A DNA stretch of 64,000 bases, from NCBI RefSeq assembly GCF_003144035.1, contig NZ_QFWT01000001.1:62001-126000 (forward strand). Direction: 5' to 3'. Each line of letters starts with the position of its first letter. Position 1 is the first letter of the stretch. Position numbers and translations under genes: made by a program. Origin of the DNA: Vibrio albus (GTDB lineage: Bacteria; Pseudomonadota; Gammaproteobacteria; Enterobacterales; Vibrionaceae). Below, piece after piece: positions 44,490-54,506 of this stretch. The notes under the pieces were generated by a model. That model worked only from the letters and a program-made list of their open reading frames with translations, was not told the origin of the DNA and searched no databases.

Positions 44490-47400
44490 CTACTTCCCGT
44501 CCTCAAGCATCTGAAGCGCGCTTTCAAAATCATACTGTTCTATCGCGTGAAAAGCCCTTTCACACCGATGTCTTACCTCCGGCGGTAATTCCATACTCAA
44601 TAACTGAGCCATCAGCTCCTCTGATTCTCCATCAAACTCAGCCAATTTTGTCCGGAGTTCCTGCAATATATCTGTGTATTCCCTATTATGTTCATAGCTT
44701 GGTGACACGGTTGGTTTCACTTTAAGTCTAATCTCACTCAACACTCCATTAAACAACACCTCAAGAGCATCTAACTTTTCGTCCAACGCGGTTCTGATTT
44801 TATCCGTTATTGGGCTCTCTCTTAATAGAGCTTCGCACTCTTCTGCTTGTTCATAAAGCTCTGTGGCCCCAATCGTTCCGGAAGTACTCTTTAATGTATG
44901 TGCCAAGTGTATTGCGGTATCCACACTCTGACCACGCCATGCGTTCTGTATTTCCTGCACAACACCGGCTTCATTATCTGCAAACCGGGACAGTATTTTC
45001 AAGTAATCGGCATTATCAATACCCAGTCTTTTCATTGCTAGCTGGCTATTGATCATTTCACCTTTGGTTTCCGTCACCTCTTCTTCAATACTAGCCTCTT
45101 CTCTGACATCCGGAGATACCATATCTCCAATCACTCCGGAAGGCATGCCGTCACTACTTTTTGTCAGCCATTTCGTCAACGTGTTCAGCAGCACACTGAC
45201 ATTAATCGGCTTCACAATGTGATCATTCATACCACACTTGTACATTTCATCGATCTCTTCACTCATCGCGTGTGCTGTCATCGCGATAATAGGTACATCA
45301 CCAAACCGATCATTTTGCCGGATAACTCTGGTCGCCGAGTATCCATCCATCACCGGCATCTGACAGTCCATCAGGACCGCATCGTACGTGGCTTCTGAAA
45401 GCATATTCAGTGCTTTCTGACCATTTTCTGCGATCTTCACGTCTGCACCAAAATTTTTGAGCAAATCAGCGGCGACTTCCTGATTAAATTTATTATCTTC
45501 GACAAGAAGGATGGCATAGCCTTTTAACTCGTTTCCTTTGCCCCGTCCCGGTTTCTGACCACCATCCTGGGTCACAGAGCTTTGTGCCGGGGTATTGTGA
45601 TAATGCAGACTCAAGCTAAAGTAAAAGGTACTGCCTTTGCCTAACTCACTTTCTACCCATATATCGCCCCCCATCATCGACACCAGTTCTTTACTGATCG
45701 ATAACCCCAGGCCTGTCCCGCCATATTCCCGGGTAGTCGATGCATCAGCCTGATTAAACGGATTAAATATATGGGCTTGCTGATTTTGGGTCATGCCATT
45801 GCCTGTATCCTTTACGGTAAAAAGAAGCTCAACATGACGGCTATCTTTCGCCAATACAGAAGCGGAGACAATAACCTCTCCCTCATCGGTAAATTTAATC
45901 GCGTTACTGCACAAATTCACCAGAACCTGATTCAGCCTCATGGCATCTCCCACAAGCAGCTCTGGAATTTCCGGCGCAGCGTCAAACCTAAGAATTAAGC
46001 CCTTTTCTTCGGCACTTACATTAAAAATCGATGCTAAATCATTAAAGACCGTCTGAAACCAGAACTCTGAATGCTCAATATCCAGCTTACCCGCCTCTAC
46101 TTTGGATAAATCGAGTATATCGTTGATAACATGGAGTAAAAGTTCAGCTGAATGCTGGATTTTTTTCAGATAATTTTCTTGTTTTTTATTGAGTTCAGTC
46201 TGAAGTACGAGGTGAGACATACCGATAATGACATTCATTGGTGTTCGGATCTCATGACTCATATTGGCTAAAAACTGACTTTTAGTTTTGTTTGCCTCTT
46301 CAGCCTGACGCTTGGCGCTGCGCAGCTTTTGCTCCGCATCTTTACGCAGAGAGATATCCTGAAAAGTCGCGACATAGCCATCAAAGACATTGTCCCGGTA
46401 AAGAGGAACAGCATTCACCGACACCGGGAACCGTTGGCGTTGTTTATCACAGAACCATTCGTTGTCAGAGTTAAATGGGAAATCTGACTCCATACGGTCA
46501 AAAATAGGGCAGGACGCTTTCGGTTTATCTTCTCCTGACTCATTATGATGATGAATCAAAACATGGATATCAGAACCTACCACTTCTGATTCGGTGTACC
46601 CTATCAGTTCGAGGGCTTTGTGATTGATAAAAATACACTTACCGGCTTTGTCGACAGCATATACCCCTTCTCCCATAGAGTTGGCCAGACTTAGCAAGAA
46701 CCGATGCTGCTCCAGCATGGTCTGCTCAATTGCTTTCTGCTTAGTGGTATCTGTGCGGATAGCGATATACTGGAACGGTTTCCCCCCATCATCACAAAGG
46801 GGAACAATAGTGGCAGAGAACCAGTGATAAGAGCCATCCTTTGACCGGTTCTTAATTTCACCACTCCAGACATTACCCGCCGTAATGGTCTTCCATAAAT
46901 CCCGGAAAAAAGCGGTACTGTGTTCGCCGGATTTAAGAATGCGATGGTTCTGCCCTATTAGTTCTTCTCTTGAGTAACCACTGGCCCGGCAAAACTTATC
47001 ATTGGCGTAAGTAATATCGCCCGCAGCATCCGTGGCACTAACTATCGCATGTTCATCCAGTGCGAACTTCTGGAATTCCAGATTTTTTGCCAGTTCCTGA
47101 AGCTGTTTCTGCGACCGGTTAACCTGACGCAAAATAAAATAACCGATCATAAGAACAGAGAAAATGACAATGAAAAACAGAGTAAACTGCAGTGCCTGGT
47201 AGTCAGACCGCTGCGAGTCAATACTTTTTTCCAGCGAATGCAGTTTTTCATGACTGTTGAACAGTAACTTATTTGCACTTTCTGTCGCTTTCCGGAAAAA
47301 CTGAGGAAGCGTACTGAGATAAGCTTTTATCTCACTGATAATCTGGATATATGGCTCAGAACTGCCGGCTTTTTTATATTTTTCCCGCTGCTTAAGCATG

Positions 47401-47891
47401 AGTAATAAATCAATCGCCTCACGTTTCATCTGCTGCAGAGTCGGGTACAACTCAATGACCTCCATCACAGCGTCCTGCTTATCTTTCGGACTCGTATATT
47501 TTAATATGTGATGCGTCAGCCCTGGTCCCAGCCTGACAAAATCCAGATGATTGTCCAGCTCTATGCTCCCGCCATTATCGAGAGCATTCAGCAGCGACTC
47601 CAGATTCTTTACTCCCTCTTGTAACTGCGAATGGAGCTGCTCCTGCCCCGTCAGACTGGATGTCGTGGCCATCTGATAGAATGTCGCTTCTACCCGTTTT
47701 AAATCTAAAACAATAAGCTTACCAATCTCCATCCGCGCCTGCTCATTGCTCACTTGCTGGTTCAGTCCCTCATTAAGGTGATTAAAGACAGAAGAAATAG
47801 CGAAAATCAGCAAAAAGCCAAGCAAAGAAAGCCCTGTTTGAAGATAGACCCAGAGAGGAGATAGTTCTTTTTTATACGCAGCAAAGTTCAC
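44490..47891 (-). CDS. Hybrid sensor histidine kinase (PAS-PAS-HisKA-HATPase-REC-HPt)
   Basis: The 1133-residue multidomain kinase has TM1 (about 14-36), a periplasmic helical sensor (about 37-232), TM2 (about 235-254), two PAS domains (about 270-395 and 400-515), and HisKA with phospho-His546 (NMSHEIRTP). The ATPase domain (about 655-765) has N and G boxes (NLCSNAIKF, DTGNGM, GGTGLGLSI). A receiver follows with Asp842 (MDCQMPVMDG), then an HPt domain with His998 (HLAHTLKSTSG). The start is GTG 47891, with a weak ribosome site. The HD-GYP regulator follows immediately. The input signal is unknown. Confidence 0.92.
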   Translation of the reverse strand: MNFAAYKKELSPLWVYLQTGLSLLGFLLIFAISSVFNHLNEGLNQQVSNEQARMEIGKLIVLDLKRVEATFYQMATTSSLTGQEQLHSQLQEGVKNLESLLNALDNGGSIELDNHLDFVRLGPGLTHHILKYTSPKDKQDAVMEVIELYPTLQQMKREAIDLLLMLKQREKYKKAGSSEPYIQIISEIKAYLSTLPQFFRKATESANKLLFNSHEKLHSLEKSIDSQRSDYQALQFTLFFIVIFSVLMIGYFILRQVNRSQKQLQELAKNLEFQKFALDEHAIVSATDAAGDITYANDKFCRASGYSREELIGQNHRILKSGEHSTAFFRDLWKTITAGNVWSGEIKNRSKDGSYHWFSATIVPLCDDGGKPFQYIAIRTDTTKQKAIEQTMLEQHRFLLSLANSMGEGVYAVDKAGKCIFINHKALELIGYTESEVVGSDIHVLIHHHNESGEDKPKASCPIFDRMESDFPFNSDNEWFCDKQRQRFPVSVNAVPLYRDNVFDGYVATFQDISLRKDAEQKLRSAKRQAEEANKTKSQFLANMSHEIRTPMNVIIGMSHLVLQTELNKKQENYLKKIQHSAELLLHVINDILDLSKVEAGKLDIEHSEFWFQTVFNDLASIFNVSAEEKGLILRFDAAPEIPELLVGDAMRLNQVLVNLCSNAIKFTDEGEVIVSASVLAKDSRHVELLFTVKDTGNGMTQNQQAHIFNPFNQADASTTREYGGTGLGLSISKELVSMMGGDIWVESELGKGSTFYFSLSLHYHNTPAQSSVTQDGGQKPGRGKGNELKGYAILLVEDNKFNQEVAADLLKNFGADVKIAENGQKALNMLSEATYDAVLMDCQMPVMDGYSATRVIRQNDRFGDVPIIAMTAHAMSEEIDEMYKCGMNDHIVKPINVSVLLNTLTKWLTKSSDGMPSGVIGDMVSPDVREEASIEEEVTETKGEMINSQLAMKRLGIDNADYLKILSRFADNEAGVVQEIQNAWRGQSVDTAIHLAHTLKSTSGTIGATELYEQAEECEALLRESPITDKIRTALDEKLDALEVLFNGVLSEIRLKVKPTVSPSYEHNREYTDILQELRTKLAEFDGESEELMAQLLSMELPPEVRHRCERAFHAIEQYDFESALQMLEDGK

Positions 47892-48153
47892 AGGATTCTT
47901 CTTTTTACAGGCTCATGTTAAATATGATCAATCAGTATTTACATATAGTCAACAAAAGCACCACATAAGGAGAAGTAAAACGGGTACTCGCCTGAAGAAT
48001 GCCCAATTTTTCACCATCCCATCCTTGTTTTCTTCAAAATATTGAGGAATTTACGCTTTCATCGCCGAATAAAGGTTGAAGCGATTCCTATCACAGGTAA
48101 TATGTCAGGCTGAATAAAAAATCTGATTTGCCTTAACGGAGAATATATCAAAC

Positions 48154-49554
48154 ATGACTTACGCGCCTGTAACAGACGTACTCAGCGGTAAGCTGGCGGT
48201 TGACAGTGAAGTTACTGTCCGTGGTTGGATCCGCTCACGTCGTGATTCCAAAGCGGGAATCTCTTTCCTTGCCATTTATGACGGCTCTTGTTTCGACCCG
48301 ATTCAGGCCGTGGTCCCAAATGATCTGAATAATTACAATGATGATGTACTGAAACTGACTACAGGGTGCTCTGTAGAAGTAACGGGAACCATTGTTGAGT
48401 CTCCGGCAAAAGGCCAGGATTTTGAGCTGGCTGCAACGGCTGTGAAGGTTGTTGGCTGGGTTGAAGATGCGGACACTTATCCGATGGCGAAAACCCGCCA
48501 CTCGATTGAATATCTGCGTGAAGTCGCTCACCTGCGTCCTCGCACAAATGTGATTGGTGCCGTTGCCCGTGTACGTAACTGCCTGTCTCAGGCCATCCAC
48601 CGTTTCTACCATGAACAAGGCTTCTTCTGGATGTCTGCTCCATTGATCACTGCTGCAGACTGTGAAGGTGCTGGCGAAATGTTCCGTGTTTCTACACTGG
48701 ATATGACTAACCTGCCTCGTACAGAACAAGGTGATGTGGATTTCAACGAAGACTTCTTTGGTAAAGAGACGTTTCTGACCGTATCCGGCCAGCTTAACGC
48801 TGAGGCTTATGCCTGTTCTCTGAGTAAGGTCTACACCTTTGGTCCGACTTTCCGTGCGGAAAACTCTAACACCAGCCGCCACCTTGCAGAGTTCTGGATG
48901 GTTGAGCCGGAAGTAGCGTTTGCTGATCTGGATGATGTTGCCAAACTTTCTGAAGACATGTTGAAATACGTCTTCAAAGCGGTACTGGAAGAACGTCGTG
49001 ATGACCTTGAGTTCTTTGCTCAACGTATCAACAAAGAAGCCATTTCTCGTCTGGAGGCTTTCGTAGACTCTGACTTTGCACAAGTAGACTACACCGATGC
49101 TATTCAGATTCTGCTTGATTCTGGCCGTGAGTTTGAGTTCCCTGTTGAATGGGGTATTGATATGTCTTCCGAGCATGAGCGTTACCTTGCTGAAGAACAC
49201 TTCAAAGCACCGGTTATCGTGAAAAACTATCCGAAAGACATTAAAGCTTTCTACATGCGCATGAACGACGATGGTAAAACCGTTGCCGCGATGGACGTTC
49301 TCGCTCCGGGCATTGGTGAAATCATTGGTGGTTCTCAGCGTGAAGAGCGCTTGGATGTGCTGGATAAGCGTATGATTGAAATGGGTATCGAGCCGGAAGA
49401 TATGAACTGGTATCGTGACTTACGCCGTTATGGTACGGTTCCGCATTCAGGTTTCGGTCTTGGTTTCGAGCGTCTGGTTTCTTATGTTACCGGTATGGCT
49501 AACGTACGCGACGTGATCCCATTCCCTCGTACACCTCGTAGCGCTAACTTTTAA
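48154..49554 (+). CDS. asnS: Asparaginyl-tRNA synthetase
   Basis: This 466-residue class IIb synthetase attaches Asn to tRNA-Asn. The N-terminal OB domain (about 15-100, [12 protein letters not shown]) binds the anticodon. The catalytic domain has motif 2 ([25 protein letters not shown], represented by [11 protein letters not shown]) and motif 3 [10 protein letters not shown] near the C-terminus. Full length with canonical ends (MTYAPV to PRSANF). ATG follows GGAG at 12 bases. The neighbour aspC, which makes Asp, is in the same order in other Vibrio. Confidence 0.97.
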   Translation: MTYAPVTDVLSGKLAVDSEVTVRGWIRSRRDSKAGISFLAIYDGSCFDPIQAVVPNDLNNYNDDVLKLTTGCSVEVTGTIVESPAKGQDFELAATAVKVVGWVEDADTYPMAKTRHSIEYLREVAHLRPRTNVIGAVARVRNCLSQAIHRFYHEQGFFWMSAPLITAADCEGAGEMFRVSTLDMTNLPRTEQGDVDFNEDFFGKETFLTVSGQLNAEAYACSLSKVYTFGPTFRAENSNTSRHLAEFWMVEPEVAFADLDDVAKLSEDMLKYVFKAVLEERRDDLEFFAQRINKEAISRLEAFVDSDFAQVDYTDAIQILLDSGREFEFPVEWGIDMSSEHERYLAEEHFKAPVIVKNYPKDIKAFYMRMNDDGKTVAAMDVLAPGIGEIIGGSQREERLDVLDKRMIEMGIEPEDMNWYRDLRRYGTVPHSGFGLGFERLVSYVTGMANVRDVIPFPRTPRSANF

Positions 49555-49580
49555 TACGTTACCTACAACTTATTTGTTAT

Positions 49581-49608
49581 ACAAGCCGCCCTTAAAAGGC
49601 GGCTTGAT
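49581..49608. terminator. Terminator after asnS
   Basis: A 9-bp stem CAAGCCGCC (49582-49590) / GGCGGCTTG (49598-49606) has loop CTTAAAA. The T tail is weak. Confidence 0.65.
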
Positions 49609-49830
49609 ACCATCAATTACCCTCTCAAAAACTTTTGCCACTTTCTTATAATTTTCCACTCAACAAATAGCCACTTAAGACAAAAATAGCCCGGTAAAAC
49701 CATAACCAGGCAGAAAAACTGACTGTCATCTATTTTTTTTCTGTTTATCTCTTTTTGCTGTTGTAACGGTACAGTCATAAAGGTATAACTATGGTCGCCT
49801 ATCAATCCCTTATCAACATGGACGGAGATT

Positions 49831-51021
49831 ATGTTTGAAAAAGTCGCTGCAGCACCCGCTGACCCTATTCTTGGCCTTACTGAAGAGTTTAAAAAAGACC
49901 CTCGTGCTGAGAAGATTAATTTAGGTGTAGGTATTTATAAGAATGAAAAAGGTGAAACCCCTATTCTTGCTACTGTGAAGAAAGCAGAAGCAGCACTTCT
50001 TGAAGACGAAAAGACAAAATCTTACCTGACTATTGAAGGGACAGCAGAATACAGTTTAGCGGTACAAAAACTGCTGTTTGGCGAAGATTCTCAGGTTGTC
50101 GCAGAAAAACGCGCTAAAACAGCACAAGCTCCGGGTGGTACCGGTGCTCTTCGCATTGCAGGTGAATTTATCAAACGTCACCTTGGCGCGCCTCGAGTCT
50201 GGATCAGTAACCCAACCTGGGCAAACCACAACGGTGTTTTCACTGGTGCAGGCCTGGAAACGGTTCAGTACAGCTACTACAACGCAGAAACAAAAGAAAA
50301 AGATTTTGCCGCCATGCTGGCTGATCTTAACCAGGCTAGTGCCGGCGATGTGGTATTGTTGCACGGTTGTTGCCACAACCCAACCGGTATTGACCCAACA
50401 GCAGAAGAGTGGGAAACACTGGCTAAACTGTGTGCAGACAAGCAACTTCTGCCTATGTTCGACTTTGCTTACCAAGGCTTTGCTAACGGGGTTGACGAAG
50501 ATGCGGAAGGTCTGCGTACTTTCGCTAAATTTAACCAGGAAATTCTTGTCGCGAGCTCTTTCTCCAAAAACTTTGGTCTGTACAACGAACGTGTAGGTGC
50601 CTTCACTCTTGTTGCTGAAAATGAAGACATTGCGACACAAGCATTTTCTCAAGCGAAGGCTATTATCCGTTCTATCTACTCTAATCCACCGGCACACGGT
50701 GCAGCTGTAGTCACCTACATCCTGAATAATCAGGGACTACGCGCTGAATGGGAACAAGAAGTAGCAGAAATGCGTGACCGCATTCAGGAAATGCGTGAAC
50801 TATTTGTGGCGACGCTAAAAGAGCTAGGAGTACCAAATGACTTCAGCTTTATCTCTCGTCAAAACGGTATGTTCTCTTTCTCAGGCCTGAGCAAAGAACA
50901 GGTTGCGCGTCTTAAAGATGAATTCGGTATTTACATTGTGGGCTCTGGCCGTATCAGTGTGGCAGGCATGACTAAAGCTAATATGCAGCCGCTATGTAAG
51001 GGCATTGCTGCGGTATTATAA
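49831..51021 (+). CDS. aspC: Aspartate/aromatic amino acid aminotransferase
   Basis: This 396-residue class I (subgroup I-alpha) PLP aminotransferase has [13 protein letters not shown] near the N-terminus, the [13 protein letters not shown] block, [11 protein letters not shown], and the PLP-lysine motif [15 protein letters not shown]. The C-terminal SGRISVAGM holds a substrate Arg. Subgroup members transfer the amino group of aspartate or aromatic amino acids to 2-oxoglutarate; AspC versus TyrB cannot be settled from sequence alone. The start follows GGAG. A strong terminator lies downstream. Confidence 0.9.
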   Translation: MFEKVAAAPADPILGLTEEFKKDPRAEKINLGVGIYKNEKGETPILATVKKAEAALLEDEKTKSYLTIEGTAEYSLAVQKLLFGEDSQVVAEKRAKTAQAPGGTGALRIAGEFIKRHLGAPRVWISNPTWANHNGVFTGAGLETVQYSYYNAETKEKDFAAMLADLNQASAGDVVLLHGCCHNPTGIDPTAEEWETLAKLCADKQLLPMFDFAYQGFANGVDEDAEGLRTFAKFNQEILVASSFSKNFGLYNERVGAFTLVAENEDIATQAFSQAKAIIRSIYSNPPAHGAAVVTYILNNQGLRAEWEQEVAEMRDRIQEMRELFVATLKELGVPNDFSFISRQNGMFSFSGLSKEQVARLKDEFGIYIVGSGRISVAGMTKANMQPLCKGIAAVL

Positions 51022-51060
51022 AAGTACCATCCTATACACAACAAAAATAAGTGTTTATTT

Positions 51061-51088
51061 TAAGGCCAGCTTTTGCTGGCCTTTTTTA
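51061..51088 (+). terminator. Terminator after aspC
   Basis: Stem AAGGCCAGC (51062-51070) / GCTGGCCTT (51075-51083) with loop TTTT is followed by a T run. Confidence 0.9.
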
Positions 51089-51146
51089 TCACACAGATTA
51101 AATTTAGTATAAGATATACGGTATCAAACCAAAAACGGGAACCTTC

Positions 51147-53030
51147 ATGGAAGCAGAACTTCTGGAAATTACAAACTTCATTAAACAATATCCTCCGTTT
51201 AATGAATTCCCCGAAGAAACCATCGAATATATTAGTAAAAATATTGAAATATCCTATTACCGGGAAGACACCCCTATTATCCATTTTGGCGATCACCTGC
51301 ATGATCTCTATATGGTCCGAAGCGGGGTTGTGGAAATATACCGCCGAAGTGGCGAGCTCTATAACCGTCTGGATGAAGGCGATGTGTTCGGGCAGATGGG
51401 ATTATTAACCAATAACAAAGCCCGTTTCCCTGCTAAAGCCATTCAGGACTCACTTATCTATTGTATTCCGGAAAATATATTTCAGGAACTTTTTGAGAAC
51501 TTCGACACTTTTGCCGATTTTGTTGAAGTCGAAAATAACGTCAGGCTAAGACAAGCGGTATCGACCACCAAAGATGGCAATGACCTGAGTACATCGAAGA
51601 TTCGCACTCTTCTTTCCGGGGAACCAATCAGAGTCTCACGGCATGAAACTATTCAGTTTGCTGCACAAAAAATGGCTGAAGAGTCCGTATCTGCAATCCT
51701 CATCATTGATCCGGATATAGAAGAGGAAGAGGACACCAGCCAGTTCGTCGGTATTATTACCGATCGCGATCTTTGTACCCGGGTTCTGGCTGAAGGCATT
51801 TCACCCATGGAAACCGTAGATACCGTCATGACGACAGAGCTGGTATCGCTCGATCATAACGCCTACGTCCATGAAGCCATGATGACAATGCTGCGCTATA
51901 AAGTGCACCATTTGCCTATTCTCAAGAATAAAAAGCCAATTGGCATTCTGGAATCAGCTGATATCGTTCAGTATGAATCGCAAAGTTCCCTTCTTTTGGT
52001 TAATAGTATTTTTAACCAAAACACCATAGAAGAGTTACAACATCTTTCTGAACAGGTGAAAGACAGTTTTGTACGACTCGTAAATGAAGATGCCAATGCT
52101 CATATGGTTGGTACCGCCATGTCGATGATAGGCCGTAGTTTTAAGCAACGAATTATTGAACTGGCAGAAGAAGAACTAGGCGCACCACCTATTCCTTATT
52201 GCTTTCTTGCTCTTGGCTCCATGGCAAGAGATGAACAGCTGTTAATCACGGATCAGGATAATGCGATTATCCTTGATAACAGCTATGATCCTGAAAAACA
52301 TGGCGAGTATTTTGAAAAATTTGCCCAGTTAGTTTGTGATGGCCTGGACAAATGCGGATATCCATACTGTACCGGAGAAATCATGGCCACCAACCCAATA
52401 TGGCGCATGACGCAAACAGAATGGGAGGAGTGTTTTGCAGACTGGATTGATGATCCAAATCCGAAGGCCCTGCTCAACAGCTCTATTTTCTTTGACCTTG
52501 ATGGTGTATATGGCCGCCTGAAATGGGCAGAACAACTAAACGGCTTCATTGTACGGCGCGCCCGCAAGAATAATCGTTTTTTAGCCTGTCTGGCGAGAAA
52601 TGCCCTGAACCGGACTCCGCCCCTAGGCTTCTTTAAAGATTTCGTGATGGAGAAGGATGGGCAGCATAAAAACTCCATCAATCTGAAACGCAGGGGAACG
52701 GCTCCTCTGGCGGATCTTATTCGTGTTCACGCTCTTGCGGTAGGCTCTCGTTCCAGAAATACGTTTGAACGTTTGGATGACATTATGGAGGCGGGCATTC
52801 TGCCAAAAGGCAGAGCTGCCGACCTTCGGGATGCACTTGAATTTATTTCTATCGTCCGTATCCGTCATCAGGCTGCCGATGTTGAGCATGGCGTAGAGCC
52901 GGATAACAGTATCGAACCCGAAAATATGTCGGACTTCGAGCGCAGAAACCTGAAAGATGCATTCCAGATATTAAGTAATGCCCAAAACTTTCTGAAGTTC
53001 CGTTATCAGGCAAGTAACAAGTTCAAGTGA
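51147..53030 (+). CDS. cNMP-binding/CBS-pair/DUF294 nucleotidyltransferase-like protein
   Basis: The 627-residue regulatory protein has, in order, a cyclic-nucleotide-binding domain (about 20-140; LYMVRSGVVEIYR, EGDVFGQMGLL), two CBS domains (about 155-215 and 225-280; FVGIITDRDLCTRVLAEG, KPIGILESADIVQ), a DUF294 nucleotidyltransferase-like domain (about 330-460; ALGSMARDEQLLITDQDNAI, where GS and DxD are catalytic positions in the fold) and a helical C-terminal domain. It is cytoplasmic. It overlaps the downstream exonuclease gene start and probably forms a functional pair with it. The nucleotide sensed and the target are unknown. Confidence 0.88.
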   Translation: MEAELLEITNFIKQYPPFNEFPEETIEYISKNIEISYYREDTPIIHFGDHLHDLYMVRSGVVEIYRRSGELYNRLDEGDVFGQMGLLTNNKARFPAKAIQDSLIYCIPENIFQELFENFDTFADFVEVENNVRLRQAVSTTKDGNDLSTSKIRTLLSGEPIRVSRHETIQFAAQKMAEESVSAILIIDPDIEEEEDTSQFVGIITDRDLCTRVLAEGISPMETVDTVMTTELVSLDHNAYVHEAMMTMLRYKVHHLPILKNKKPIGILESADIVQYESQSSLLLVNSIFNQNTIEELQHLSEQVKDSFVRLVNEDANAHMVGTAMSMIGRSFKQRIIELAEEELGAPPIPYCFLALGSMARDEQLLITDQDNAIILDNSYDPEKHGEYFEKFAQLVCDGLDKCGYPYCTGEIMATNPIWRMTQTEWEECFADWIDDPNPKALLNSSIFFDLDGVYGRLKWAEQLNGFIVRRARKNNRFLACLARNALNRTPPLGFFKDFVMEKDGQHKNSINLKRRGTAPLADLIRVHALAVGSRSRNTFERLDDIMEAGILPKGRAADLRDALEFISIVRIRHQAADVEHGVEPDNSIEPENMSDFERRNLKDAFQILSNAQNFLKFRYQASNKFK

Positions 53031-53035
53031 TCATC

Positions 53036-53758
53036 ATGAACCTTAAATCTATTTTTAAAACGGGTACGGTTAACTGGCCCGAATACTATAAAAACCAACA
53101 AAGTAAGGCTAAAGATGAACGTCTGATACAGTTTTATCAACAAGGCCTTGTTGATCCGAAGACGCCACTCAGCCAGGTCCCTTTTGTTGCGGTAGATTTT
53201 GAAACAACCGGCCTGGATCCGAAAAAAGACGGTATCATCAGTATTGGCCTTGTACCATTTACTCTAAACAGAATACAACTGAACCGGGCAACACACTGGA
53301 TAGTCAATCCAGATAAACCTTTGGATGAAGAGTCTGTCGTCATTCATGGTATTACTCATAGTGATATTATCGATGCACCGGATCTGACTAACATATTGGA
53401 AGGCCTGCTGGAGGCACTTGCCGGAACCGTGGTTGTGGTTCATTATCGAAAGATTGAACGAGAATTTTTGGATCTGGCACTGAAAAGCCGCATCGGGGAA
53501 GGTATCTTATTCCCGGTTATTGACACTTTGGAACTTGAAGCAAACGTGCAGAGAAAACAATCCAGTGGATTAATAAATATTCTAAAAGGGAAAAAGCCAG
53601 AGTCGGTACGCCTGGGCAGCAGTCGCAGCCGTTACGGGCTTCCAGCCTACTCCCCTCACCATGCACTGACCGATGCCATTGCAACAGCTGAATTACTCCA
53701 AGCACAAATAGCCCATCACTATGCTGCCGATACCCCTATACAGCAATTGTGGAAGTAA
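53036..53758 (+). CDS. DnaQ-like 3'-5' exonuclease
   Basis: From ATG 53036 (GTG 53027 is also possible) the product is about 240 residues. DEDDh motifs: ExoI FVAVDFETTGLDPKKDGI, ExoII around VVVVHYRKIEREFLD, and ExoIII HHALTDAIATAEL, where His and Asp are the catalytic pair. This matches the epsilon-subunit-like exonuclease family. It directly follows the cNMP/CBS/DUF294 gene, overlapping or nearly so. The same two-gene arrangement is familiar in Vibrio and other Proteobacteria, but its substrate is undefined. Confidence 0.87.
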   Translation: MNLKSIFKTGTVNWPEYYKNQQSKAKDERLIQFYQQGLVDPKTPLSQVPFVAVDFETTGLDPKKDGIISIGLVPFTLNRIQLNRATHWIVNPDKPLDEESVVIHGITHSDIIDAPDLTNILEGLLEALAGTVVVVHYRKIEREFLDLALKSRIGEGILFPVIDTLELEANVQRKQSSGLINILKGKKPESVRLGSSRSRYGLPAYSPHHALTDAIATAELLQAQIAHHYAADTPIQQLWK

Positions 53759-53784
53759 CCATTTTGGACATTATTTCCGAGCAT

Positions 53785-53816
53785 AAAAAAACCTCCCATA
53801 CCGGGAGGTTTTTCCT
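53785..53816. terminator. Bidirectional terminator
   Basis: Stem ACCTCCC (53791-53797) / GGGAGGT (53803-53809) is flanked by A6 on the left and T5 on the right. It serves the exonuclease gene and the convergent winged-helix gene. Confidence 0.85.
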
Positions 53817-53840
53817 AAAGGCTTTAACTCAACACTCCAA

Positions 53841-54221
53841 TTAAAGCGCCTTATAGATGACCTTATTACCTGACAACTGTTCTTTAACGACCAGATTTTC
53901 TTCAAGTAATTTTTTCAGTGCACCTGTTGCCCAGGATGCGGCTTTTGCATCATCCTGACCAGCTTCCAGGCCAATACCCTTAGGGTTAATACCATCCGGC
54001 TTACTAACAACAATATCTAAAACCTGTTGTTGTTTTGGAGTCAGTGCAACAACGTTTGCTTTTACTGCAGTTTCCTTTACAGGTGCAGTCTCAACTGTTT
54101 TTACTGTGTCAGCCGTTTTTACTGGTTTTGCTTTCACAGGAGCTACAGGTTTCTGACCTACAACTGCCTTAATACGTTTTTGCAGTTTCATTTGCACTTT
54201 ACGTTTATGAGCAAGTCTCAT
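53841..54221 (-). CDS. Basic protein with Lys/Pro/Ala-rich N-terminus and winged-helix-like C-terminal domain
   Basis: The product is 126 residues. Residues 1-55 are very basic and low-complexity (Lys, Val, Pro, Ala, Thr with repeated VKxxxTV units), like histone H1-type tails. Residues about 58-126 resemble a winged-helix domain (LTPKQQQVLDIV, GLEAGQDDAKAASWATGALKKLLEENLV, GNKVIYKAL). A nucleic-acid-binding, nucleoid-associated role is plausible but not shown. ATG follows GGAG at seven bases. Confidence 0.7.
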   Translation of the reverse strand: MRLAHKRKVQMKLQKRIKAVVGQKPVAPVKAKPVKTADTVKTVETAPVKETAVKANVVALTPKQQQVLDIVVSKPDGINPKGIGLEAGQDDAKAASWATGALKKLLEENLVVKEQLSGNKVIYKAL

Positions 54222-54506
54222 TAATGTTTCTCCGGTTCACTACGGGCCTTTTTAGCTTTCAAAGTTAATAGGCCCGGAACAGAACTATCGCTACCGAACG
54301 AACCACAGAAATATCGTCTTCCTGCTCTAACTTAAATTTGAAAGATAAAGAGCCCCTACATACAGTGGGAAAATTTAAAGCGCGTTTTATACCAAAATTT
54401 ACGCCAAATTTACAGAGTAAAGCGCTGATTATGATTAAATTTTAGACTAAATTCAATTTAAGCAGGTTTAGTGCTCAAAATCCAACCAGCATAAAAAGTT
54501 TCTCAC

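Noticed and set aside
48235..49200. 321-residue minus-strand frame inside asnS
   Set aside because: It is antisense to a highly conserved tRNA synthetase; it stays open because of codon bias.
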